In this document: in pieces, positions 1-5,366 of the stretch
Position numbering within the stretch: the first letter of the stretch is position 1
How the letters are laid out: every line of letters starts with the position of its first letter
Origin: an uncultured Bacilli bacterium
Lineage (GTDB): Bacteria; Bacillota_I; Bacilli_A; RF39; UBA660
NCBI GenBank assembly: GCA_947632255.1
Contig: CANROL010000068.1
Location: forward strand, 1 to 6,469
Reading direction: 5' to 3'
DNA: 6,469 bases
Notes under the pieces: model-generated
Database searches by the model: none
Told to the model about the DNA's origin: nothing
The model's input: only the letters and a program-made list of their open reading frames with translations
Made by a program: the position numbers and the translations under genes

Positions 1-30
1 ATATAAAGAAAATTAACTAAATAAAGCTTT

Positions 31-62
31 TCAAAAAGCAAGACTAGAATCTTGCATTTTGA
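31..62. repeat. Imperfect 12-bp inverted repeat (hairpin)
   Basis: TCAAAA-A-GCAAGA pairs with TCTTGC-A-TTTTGA around a six-base loop (CTAGAA), with a single A.A mismatch in the middle of the stem. The left arm can also pair with the preceding GCTTTT (26-31 with AAAAGC 34-39), giving a competing short hairpin. It could be a weak terminator of a gene to the left, although no long T-run follows it. It could instead be a boundary or regulatory structure of the Rpn unit. The right arm runs into the TTGACA of the candidate promoter. Confidence 0.55.
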
Positions 63-86
63 CATGTCATAATATCAATGCATACT
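59..86 (+). promoter_or_regulatory. Possible promoter for the Rpn gene
   Basis: A consensus -35 box TTGACA (59-64) is followed after 16 bases by CATACT (81-86), a 4/6 match to TATAAT. A perfect TATAAT lies at 95-100 but is 30 bases from TTGACA and has no good -35 of its own at 17 bases. The start point is therefore uncertain. Either choice leaves a leader of roughly 75-90 bases before the start codon. Confidence 0.35.
60..69. repeat. 10-bp perfect palindrome TGACATGTCA
   Basis: TGACATGTCA is its own reverse complement and overlaps the candidate -35 box TTGACA (59-64). A palindrome at this position could be a repressor site, but a 10-bp palindrome in AT-rich DNA may also be chance. Confidence 0.35.
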
Positions 87-146
87 CATGTTCGTATAAT
101 ATATGCGTTATTATTGCTGGTATGACTTTCCTATTATATAAAAAAC

Positions 147-165
147 AATTTCTTTTAAAGAAATT
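147..165 (+). repeat. Inverted repeat just upstream of the Rpn ribosome site
   Basis: AATTTCTTT and AAAGAAATT form a near-perfect palindrome with one central base. In RNA this would be a short hairpin with a small AT loop ending five bases before the AGGAGG (171-176). A hairpin so close to the ribosome site could tune translation, but it contains only one G-C pair per arm and would be weak. Confidence 0.4.
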
Positions 166-170
166 TAGGA

Positions 171-176
171 AGGAGG
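171..176 (+). promoter_or_regulatory. Strong ribosome binding site of the Rpn gene
   Basis: AGGAGG, within GGAAGGAGG, stands four bases before the ATG at 181. It is the only full-consensus Shine-Dalgarno in the window; the other genes use shorter sites (GAAAGGA, AAAGAGG, AGAGG, GGAG). It fixes the Rpn start. Confidence 0.8.
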
Positions 177-180
177 AAAA

Positions 181-1044
181 ATGCTAACCAAAACTAAAAA
201 TGGTTTATTAATTAAAGATTTAACTTTTAAATATGTCTTTTCCCATGATTATATCTTAAAAGATCTAATTAATTCTTTTTTAGAATATATTAATTATAAT
301 CAAAAAGTAGATTTTATTAATATTAAGCCTAAAGAAATATTTCCTTTAAATGAAAAGTTTAAATTATTTATCGGGGATATTATCTGTACATTAAATGATT
401 CAACAATTATTAATGTCGAAATGTTTTCTGATTCTTTTACCTTGGGAAAATATCATAAAAGTTTAGGTTATGCTTGTAGACTATATTCTAATCAAATGGA
501 AGCCAGTAACAATAACTATTATAAAATGAAAAAAGTTATTAGTTTAGTCTTTATGCATGGCAATTTTCGAAAGTTTAATAACGATATTATCAATTCTTAT
601 AGTTTTAATAAATTAATAAACCATAATACCATCGATGAAGGTCAATTAGAAATGTATCTTGTACGCCTTGACAAAGTTAATAATATTTCTTATACTTTAA
701 ATGAAAAAAGATTCATTTTATGGTTAAGAATCTTAAATGCTAAAACAGTGGAAGAATTAAACAAGTTAGAAGGAAGTGATAAAATTATGTTTGATGTAAA
801 AAAATATGTTTCTAAAATGTGTGAAGAAAGTGCCAAAACTTGGGATGAATATGTAGAAGAAAAAACTCAAGAAGCCAAATATGATGGTTTAGAACTGGGT
901 ATGGAACAAGGTATGAAAAATGGTATGAAAAAAGCTAGATTAGAAGCAGCTAAAGCTATGTTAAAAAATAATATTGACTTAGATTTAATAGTTAATTGTA
1001 CAGGCTTATCAAAGATGGCTATTTTAAAACTCGAAAACAACTAA
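181..1044 (+). CDS. Rpn family recombination-promoting nuclease / putative transposase (PD-(D/E)XK)
   Basis: The 287-residue protein has the layout of the Rpn/PDDEXK_2 family, nucleases of the restriction-endonuclease fold that are often annotated as putative transposases and, in the E. coli Rpn proteins, promote recombination. The N-terminal signature DLTFKYVFS is at residues 13-21. The nuclease core follows, with the first acidic residue D66 in FIGDII and E80 in INVEMF. The helix GYACRLYSNQM (96-106) corresponds to the usual R-x-Y-x-s segment, and the beta-rich stretch KKVISLVFMHGNF is at 117-129. The tail carries regular GLELG/MEQGMKNGMKK glycine-methionine steps (236-251) and a helix-turn-helix-like end, VNCTGLSKMAILKL (271-284), as is common in the family. 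The canonical E-x-Q reads E-M-F here, so one active-site position is altered. The gene stands alone between non-coding DNA and a terminator, as Rpn genes often do. The family call is firm; nuclease activity is not proven. Confidence 0.85.
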   Translation: MLTKTKNGLLIKDLTFKYVFSHDYILKDLINSFLEYINYNQKVDFINIKPKEIFPLNEKFKLFIGDIICTLNDSTIINVEMFSDSFTLGKYHKSLGYACRLYSNQMEASNNNYYKMKKVISLVFMHGNFRKFNNDIINSYSFNKLINHNTIDEGQLEMYLVRLDKVNNISYTLNEKRFILWLRILNAKTVEELNKLEGSDKIMFDVKKYVSKMCEESAKTWDEYVEEKTQEAKYDGLELGMEQGMKNGMKKARLEAAKAMLKNNIDLDLIVNCTGLSKMAILKLENN

Positions 1045-1071
1045 AAAATTCAAGGTTTCCCTTGAATTTTT
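1044..1071. terminator. Bidirectional intrinsic terminator between the Rpn gene and clpB
   Basis: AAAAATTCAAGG pairs perfectly with CCTTGAATTTTT over 12 base pairs around the four-base loop TTTC. The A-run on one side and the T-run on the other supply a U-tract in both directions. The stem starts on the last base of the Rpn stop codon (1042-1044) and its far end covers the first two bases of the clpB stop (1070-1072 on the other strand). One element thus ends both convergent transcripts. Confidence 0.88.
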
Positions 1072-3175
1072 AATTAATATTTAATTTATTATCTTTAACA
1101 TCGATTAATATTTTACTATTTGGTTTTAATTCATCACGAATTAATTTATCAGCGATTAAAGTTTCAATATTATGGGTTACATATCTTTTTATAGGTCTTG
1201 CCCCATAAGCACTATCATAAGCATTATCAATAATAAAATCTTTAGCTTCCTTACTTAATTCTAAAGTAATATTCATATTTTTTAAACGTAATTCCGTTTC
1301 CTTAATTATTTTATCTAATATTTTATAAACAATATCTTTATTTAAAGAATTAAAGATAATTACTTCATCAATACGATTAATAAATTCCGGTCTAAATGTT
1401 TGTTTTAAAACATCCATTACTTTTTTATTACGATCATTTTCATTTTCAGATTCTAAAATATATTCACTACCTAAATTAGAAGTCATAATTATAATCGTAT
1501 TTTTAAAATCAATTAGTTTACCTGTAGAATCTGTAATACGACCATCATCTAATATTTGTAATAAAATATTAAAAACATCGGGATGGGCTTTTTCTATTTC
1601 ATCAAATAAAACTATACTATAGGGATTTCTTCTAACAGCCTCAGTTAGTTCTCCCCCTTCATTATAGCCGACATATCCTGGAGGTGCTCCAATTAAACGC
1701 GATACATTAAAGGCTTCCATATATTCTGAGCAATCAATTCGCACCATGTGACGTTCATCATCAAATAATTCATAGGCTAAAGCTTTAGCAAGTTCTGTTT
1801 TTCCAACACCTGTTGGTCCCATAAAAATAAATGAGCCAATTGGTCTATTAGGATCTTTAATTCCACTTCGCGCCCGAATTATTGCATCACTTACTAATTT
1901 TACAGCTTCATCTTGACCAATAACTTTTTGTTTTAAATTAGCTTCTAGGTTAAGTAATTTTTCTTTTTCGCCACTTACTAATTTTTGAATAGGAATATTA
2001 GTCCATTTAGCTACAATACTAGCAATATCTTCTTCACTTACCGTATCACTTAACATTTTAGAATTGCTTTTTACTCTTAAAGCTTCTAATTCTTGCTCTA
2101 ATTTAGGAATATCCCCATGCCGTAAACGAGCTGCTGTCTCTAAATCATATTCATTTTCGGCTTTATCTAATCTAAAACGAGCATTATCAAGTTCTTCTTT
2201 CTTTTTAGTAATATCATCATTTAAAGACTTTTCCTCTTCCCATTTACTCCGCATGATACTTTCTTCTTCTTTTAAACTAGCAATTTCTTGGTCTAATTCA
2301 TTTTTTCGATTTTTCGATATTTCATCTTTTTCTTTCTTAATTGCTTCTCTTTCAATTTCTAAACTCATAATTTTTCTTGTTAAAGTATCTAAAGAGGTAG
2401 GCACTGATGCCATCTGCATTTTAATTGTTGCACAAGCTTCATCCACTAAATCAATAGCTTTATCTGGTAAAAAACGATCAGTAATATAACGATCAGACAA
2501 AACCGAAGCCGAGATTAAAGCACTATCTTTAATATTAACGCCATGATACATTTCAAATTTTTCTTTTAAACCTCTTAAAATTGTAATTGTATCTTCAACA
2601 TTAGGTTCACTAACCATTATTTTTTGTAAACGTCTTTCTAAAGCACCATCTTTTTCAATATATTCTCGATATTCATTTAAAGTTGTAGCCCCAATTAAAC
2701 GAATTTCCCCTCGAGCAAGCATTGGTTTTAACATATTGCCAGCATCCATAGCACCTTCGGCTCCAGCCCCAACAATCATATGAATTTCATCAATAAAAAG
2801 AATAATATCCCCTTTAGAATCACTTATTTCTTTTAAAACTTTTTTAAGTCTTTCTTCGAATTCACCACGATATTTAGCTCCCGCGATTAAAGCTCCTAAA
2901 TCCAAAGACCATATCTTTTTATCTTTTAAAGTACTAGGAACATCACCTTTATTAATTCTAATTGCTAAACCTTCAACAATTGCAGTTTTACCAACACCAG
3001 GTTCCCCGATTAAAACTGGATTATTTTTAGTCTTACGTGATAATATTCGAATAATACTTCTTATTTCTTCATCACGCCCAATAACAGGATCAATCTTATT
3101 ATTTTTAGCTAATTCTGTAATATCACGTCCATATTTTTCTAAAACATTTTCTTCTTCATTATTATTTGGAAACAT
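1070..3175 (-). CDS. clpB: ATP-dependent disaggregase ClpB, lacking the N-terminal domain
   Basis: This double AAA+ Hsp100 chaperone pulls aggregated polypeptides through a hexameric pore, normally with DnaK/DnaJ/GrpE, in the cytoplasm. Positions count from an in-frame ATG at 3184. NBD1 has Walker A GEPGVGKT (60-67), pore loop KYRG (Y105), Walker B FIDE (130-133), sensor GATT (165-168) and arginine fingers R184/R185. A long charged coiled coil at about 262-370 is the ClpB M-domain. NBD2 has Walker A GPTGVGKT (456-463), pore loop GYVG (503-506), Walker B LFDE (526-529), FRPEFINR (597-604) and sensor 2 GARP (661-664). No ClpP-docking tripeptide loop is seen, so this is ClpB rather than ClpC/ClpA. 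The roughly 140-residue substrate-binding N-domain is missing; the 701-residue length resembles mycoplasmal ClpB. The chosen start is the ATG at 3175, eight bases after GAAAGGA; the ATG at 3184 overlaps that site and has none of its own. Promoter and CIRCE lie directly upstream, indicating HrcA control. Confidence 0.95.
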   Translation of the reverse strand: MFPNNNEEENVLEKYGRDITELAKNNKIDPVIGRDEEIRSIIRILSRKTKNNPVLIGEPGVGKTAIVEGLAIRINKGDVPSTLKDKKIWSLDLGALIAGAKYRGEFEERLKKVLKEISDSKGDIILFIDEIHMIVGAGAEGAMDAGNMLKPMLARGEIRLIGATTLNEYREYIEKDGALERRLQKIMVSEPNVEDTITILRGLKEKFEMYHGVNIKDSALISASVLSDRYITDRFLPDKAIDLVDEACATIKMQMASVPTSLDTLTRKIMSLEIEREAIKKEKDEISKNRKNELDQEIASLKEEESIMRSKWEEEKSLNDDITKKKEELDNARFRLDKAENEYDLETAARLRHGDIPKLEQELEALRVKSNSKMLSDTVSEEDIASIVAKWTNIPIQKLVSGEKEKLLNLEANLKQKVIGQDEAVKLVSDAIIRARSGIKDPNRPIGSFIFMGPTGVGKTELAKALAYELFDDERHMVRIDCSEYMEAFNVSRLIGAPPGYVGYNEGGELTEAVRRNPYSIVLFDEIEKAHPDVFNILLQILDDGRITDSTGKLIDFKNTIIIMTSNLGSEYILESENENDRNKKVMDVLKQTFRPEFINRIDEVIIFNSLNKDIVYKILDKIIKETELRLKNMNITLELSKEAKDFIIDNAYDSAYGARPIKRYVTHNIETLIADKLIRDELKPNSKILIDVKDNKLNIN

Positions 3176-3183
3176 ATTAATCA

Positions 3184-3190
3184 TCCTTTC
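3184..3190 (-). promoter_or_regulatory. clpB ribosome binding site deciding the start
   Basis: On the minus strand GAAAGGA is followed eight bases later by ATG at 3175. The upstream in-frame ATG (3182-3184) shares its A with the site itself, so it cannot use it. The predicted transcript start near 3192 leaves a leader of only about 17 bases. Confidence 0.7.
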
Positions 3191-3198
3191 GTTAGATT

Positions 3199-3227
3199 AT
3201 TATAAAACAAAAATTAGCACTTGTCAA
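3199..3227 (-). promoter_or_regulatory. Consensus sigma-A promoter of clpB
   Basis: On the minus strand a perfect -35 TTGACA (3222-3227) is separated by exactly 17 bases from a perfect -10 TATAAT (3199-3204). The -35 box lies inside the CIRCE spacer and its right half-site occupies the promoter spacer, so a bound repressor would block RNA polymerase. Confidence 0.92.
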
Positions 3228-3242
3228 CATTAAGTGCTAATT
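3204..3242 (-). terminator. Probable terminator of eno-deoD formed by the CIRCE palindrome
   Basis: Transcribed on the minus strand, the CIRCE arms extend to an 11-bp stem (AATTAGCACTT with AAGTGCTAATT) and a nine-base loop, followed at once by TTTGTTTT. This begins 18 bases after the deoD stop, and no other hairpin lies between deoD and clpB. The stem holds only three G-C pairs, so termination may be partial, with some read-through into clpB. Confidence 0.5.
3214..3240. promoter_or_regulatory. CIRCE operator (HrcA binding site)
   Basis: TTAGCACTT-N9-AAGTGCTAA is a perfect 9-9-9 inverted repeat. It differs from the classical CIRCE TTAGCACTC-N9-GAGTGCTAA only in one compensating position per arm. 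CIRCE is bound by the heat-shock repressor HrcA, which in low-GC Gram-positives and mollicutes represses chaperone genes until heat or misfolded protein lowers its activity. The site overlaps the clpB promoter, so clpB is expected to be heat-inducible through HrcA. The hrcA gene itself is not in this window. Confidence 0.93.
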
Positions 3243-3259
3243 ATATTATTTCCCTTTAT

Positions 3260-3985
3260 TTATAATATTATACTATCTAAAGCTAAACTAATCATATCAT
3301 TAAGTTTTGTTTCTCTGTCTTTTGGAGTTAAAACTATTTTAGAATATTTAGAATCTACAACAGTCATTAAGGTTGTTGCTAAAATACCATAAGAATTAGC
3401 TAAATGGCATACCCCATAAGCTTCCATTTCTTCACTTAATATTTCATATTCTTTAGGTATTCTATTTAATATCGCATCAATATCCACATAGGGTCCAAAG
3501 ACATCAGTAGTCATAGTCATACCATAATATATTTTTTGCTTTTTATTATTAGCAACTTTTAAAATCTTATCATTTAATTCGGGACTAGCCTCCACTACAT
3601 TACCTATATAACCATTATAAGTATAAGCAAAATTAGATTCTGAAAAAATACTTTTAGTTAAAACTATATCCCCAATATCTAATTTAGGACTAACTGCCCC
3701 ACACGTACCAATTCTAATTATTTTTTGAACATGAAAATAATGGATAAGTTCAAAAACATAAATACTAGCACTAGGCATTCCCATACCATGAGCCATAACT
3801 GTAACTTTTTTATCCTTATAAGTACCAGTATACCCATACATACCTCTTATCTCGGTAACTAATTTAGCATTTTCTAAAAAATTTTCAGCAATATATTTAG
3901 CTCTTAAAGGATCACCTGGCATAACTACAAGGGGTGCTATATCAGCATCTTTATTAATATGAATTGGATCTTCTGTTATAAACAT
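3260..3985 (-). CDS. deoD: Purine nucleoside phosphorylase DeoD (hexameric type)
   Basis: The enzyme reversibly splits purine (deoxy)ribonucleosides with phosphate to free base and (deoxy)ribose 1-phosphate, in cytoplasmic purine salvage. The 241 residues match the hexameric DeoD family in length and motifs. H9 corresponds to the His a neighbouring subunit lends to the active site. Phosphate-binding positions are G24 and R28 in MPGDPLRAKYIAE, R47 in RGMYGYTGTY, and R91 in RIGTCGAV (Thr at the usual Ser). EEMEAYG (185-191) contacts the ribose. The catalytic pair is D211 in TVVDS and R224 in KDRETKLNDM, matching the E. coli Asp204/Arg217 positions. The Asp implies broad use of 6-oxo and 6-amino purines. 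The residue after it is Ser rather than the common His, and the loop at 212-222 is divergent. The start follows AAAGAGG by eight bases, and eno ends 15 bases upstream, so the two share a transcript. Confidence 0.95.
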   Translation of the reverse strand: MFITEDPIHINKDADIAPLVVMPGDPLRAKYIAENFLENAKLVTEIRGMYGYTGTYKDKKVTVMAHGMGMPSASIYVFELIHYFHVQKIIRIGTCGAVSPKLDIGDIVLTKSIFSESNFAYTYNGYIGNVVEASPELNDKILKVANNKKQKIYYGMTMTTDVFGPYVDIDAILNRIPKEYEILSEEMEAYGVCHLANSYGILATTLMTVVDSKYSKIVLTPKDRETKLNDMISLALDSIIL

Positions 3986-4000
3986 TTTTAAAACCTCTTT

Positions 4001-5236
4001 CTATTTATTAGTTAATTCTTCTTCTATTTTCATTAAACGATTATATTTAGCAATTCTCTCACCTCTAGACATCGAACCTGTCTTAATAAAAGGAATGCTT
4101 AATCCAACCCCCATATCCGCGATAAATGTATCTTCAGTTTCGCCACTCCGGTGGGATATAATCATTTTATAATTATGTTTTTTAGCATAAATCACCGTTT
4201 TAATCATTTCAGTTATTGTCCCTATTTGATTAGCTTTAAGTAATATTGCATTCCCTGCATTATTTTTAATACCTTCCGCTAGATATTTAATATTAGTTAC
4301 AAAATAATCATCACCAACAATCATAACTTTTTCCCCAATTAATTTAGTTAAGACTGCTAAAGACTCCAAATCTTCTTCCCAAAAAGGATCTTCAATACTA
4401 ATAATTGGATATTTATTTACTAAAGTAACATAATATTTAATTAATTCATTACTTGTATAATAATTATTATCTAATTTATAAGTTTTATTTTTTTCATTAT
4501 ATAATTGTGAAGCAGCCACATCTAAAGCAATAAATACTTCTTTCCCCGGTGTATATCCTGCTTTTTTTATAGCTTGCATAATTAAATCTAAAGCTAAATT
4601 ATTATATTCTAAGTTAGGTGCAAAACCACCTTCATCCCCCACCGCAGTACTTAAATTTTGTTCTTTTAAAATATCTTTTAAACTATGAAATACTTCACTA
4701 GCTACTCTAACTTTTTCTTTTATTGTTTTAACAACTGGAACTATCATAAATTCTTGGATATCTAAATTATTATCCGAATGAGCTCCCCCATTAATAATAT
4801 TAACCATAGGAATAGGAAGACTTACTTTACCCCCACTTAAATAGGCATATAATTCTTTATTTTCTAATCTTGCCGCGGCTTTTATTGAAGCTAAAGATAC
4901 TGCTAAAGTAGCATTAGCTCCAAGTTTTTCTTTATTTTCTGTCCCATCAAGTGTAATTAATAATTTATCTATCGCAATTTGATCTAATTCTTTTCCTATC
5001 AAATTATCTTTAATAATTGTATTAATATTATTAACCGCGTTTAATACCCCTTTACCATGATATCTATTTTGATCATTATCCCGAAGTTCTAAAGCTTCCT
5101 TTGTCCCAGTTGATGCCCCACTAGGTACTGATGCTTTAGTTATTATTCCATTATCTAAAGTTAATTCTACTTCTACTGTTGGATTTCCCCTGCTATCTAA
5201 TATTTCTCTTGCTTTTAAATTACTTATTTTAGCCAT
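4001..5236 (-). CDS. eno: Enolase (phosphopyruvate hydratase)
   Basis: Enolase converts 2-phosphoglycerate to phosphoenolpyruvate with Mg2+, the penultimate step of glycolysis. From the ATG at 5236 the protein is 411 residues, slightly short of the usual about 430. Conserved segments are the N-terminal REILDSRGNPTVE (10-22), the mobile loop SGASTGTKEALELRD (39-53), H153 and E162 in GAHSDNNLDIQEF, the acid E202 in GDEGGFAPN, Mg2+ ligands D239, E282 and D309, the base K334 in LLKANQIGT, HRS (362-364) and K385 in IKTG. All catalytic positions are intact. Mild divergence appears as AASQ for the common AASE and in the segment 376-384. An in-frame TTG at 5275 is rejected as the start: it overlaps the extended -10 box, so it lies before the transcript start. 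The ATG at 5236 follows AGAGG by seven bases. Enolase usually sits with other glycolytic genes; here it leads deoD instead. Confidence 0.96.
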   Translation of the reverse strand: MAKISNLKAREILDSRGNPTVEVELTLDNGIITKASVPSGASTGTKEALELRDNDQNRYHGKGVLNAVNNINTIIKDNLIGKELDQIAIDKLLITLDGTENKEKLGANATLAVSLASIKAAARLENKELYAYLSGGKVSLPIPMVNIINGGAHSDNNLDIQEFMIVPVVKTIKEKVRVASEVFHSLKDILKEQNLSTAVGDEGGFAPNLEYNNLALDLIMQAIKKAGYTPGKEVFIALDVAASQLYNEKNKTYKLDNNYYTSNELIKYYVTLVNKYPIISIEDPFWEEDLESLAVLTKLIGEKVMIVGDDYFVTNIKYLAEGIKNNAGNAILLKANQIGTITEMIKTVIYAKKHNYKMIISHRSGETEDTFIADMGVGLSIPFIKTGSMSRGERIAKYNRLMKIEEELTNK

Positions 5237-5243
5237 ACTACTA

Positions 5244-5248
5244 CCTCT
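5244..5248 (-). promoter_or_regulatory. eno ribosome binding site
   Basis: AGAGG on the minus strand stands seven bases before the ATG at 5236 and fixes the enolase start at MAKISNLKAR, the expected enolase N-terminus. Confidence 0.75.
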
Positions 5249-5265
5249 ATATTTCCTATATTTAA

Positions 5266-5295
5266 AGTATACCAAATTTTCTTAATTATAATCAA
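5266..5295 (-). promoter_or_regulatory. Extended -10 promoter of eno-deoD
   Basis: On the minus strand TGG directly precedes TATACT (5266-5271), giving an extended -10. A partial -35, TTGATT (5290-5295), lies 18 bases upstream. The transcript would start near 5259 with a leader of about 22 bases. It is the only promoter seen for eno and deoD. Confidence 0.7.
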
Positions 5296-5320
5296 TATTT
5301 TTAAAAATAAAATTAACTAC

Positions 5321-5348
5321 TTGACAATAATTTTAATCTTGTTAAAAT
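5321..5348 (+). promoter_or_regulatory. Promoter of the racemase-like gene
   Basis: A perfect -35 TTGACA (5321-5326), a 16-base spacer and TAAAAT (5343-5348, 5/6) preceded by TGT form an extended -10 promoter. Transcription should start at about 5355, where GGAG and the start codon follow almost at once. It is divergent from the eno promoter; the two -35 boxes lie about 25 bases apart. Confidence 0.7.
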
Positions 5349-5366
5349 TTAAATATGGAGAAGAAT

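Larger units (their letters stand above)
1..180. other. Non-coding, repeat-rich leader upstream of the Rpn gene
   Basis: No open frame of useful length is seen. The first bases close in all three forward frames (stops by about base 20), so at most a few C-terminal codons of an upstream gene could lie here. The stretch holds an imperfect 12-bp hairpin (31-62), a 10-bp palindrome (60-69), a possible promoter (59-86, with a TATAAT also at 95-100), a second inverted repeat (147-165) and a strong ribosome site (171-176). Whether the first hairpin is an upstream gene's terminator or part of the Rpn unit cannot be decided from this window. Confidence 0.6.

Noticed and set aside
70..180. A riboswitch or T-box in the Rpn leader
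   Set aside because: The stretch is too short and AT-rich, without a conserved core or a terminator/antiterminator pair that I recognise.
1..1071. The Rpn gene as a complete insertion sequence
   Set aside because: No terminal inverted repeats or target-site duplication can be identified bracketing it within the window, so only the gene itself is called.
2064..2489. A 141-codon open frame on the plus strand
   Set aside because: It lies wholly antisense to the ClpB M-domain coiled coil; its serine- and leucine-rich product is the mirror of Glu/Lys/Asp codons. It has no ribosome site or recognisable domain.
1070..3175. Identity as ClpC (adaptor- and ClpP-dependent)
   Set aside because: The middle region is a long ClpB-type M-domain, and no ClpP-docking tripeptide is seen between the second sensor-1 (TSN) and FRPEF.
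3176..3184. ClpB start at the ATG at 3184
   Set aside because: This ATG overlaps the only Shine-Dalgarno sequence; the ATG at 3175 is eight bases after it.
5237..5275. A 13-residue N-terminal extension of enolase from TTG at 5275
   Set aside because: The TTG sits in the extended -10 promoter, upstream of the predicted transcript start, and the extension matches no enolase N-terminus. The ATG at 5236 has its own ribosome site.
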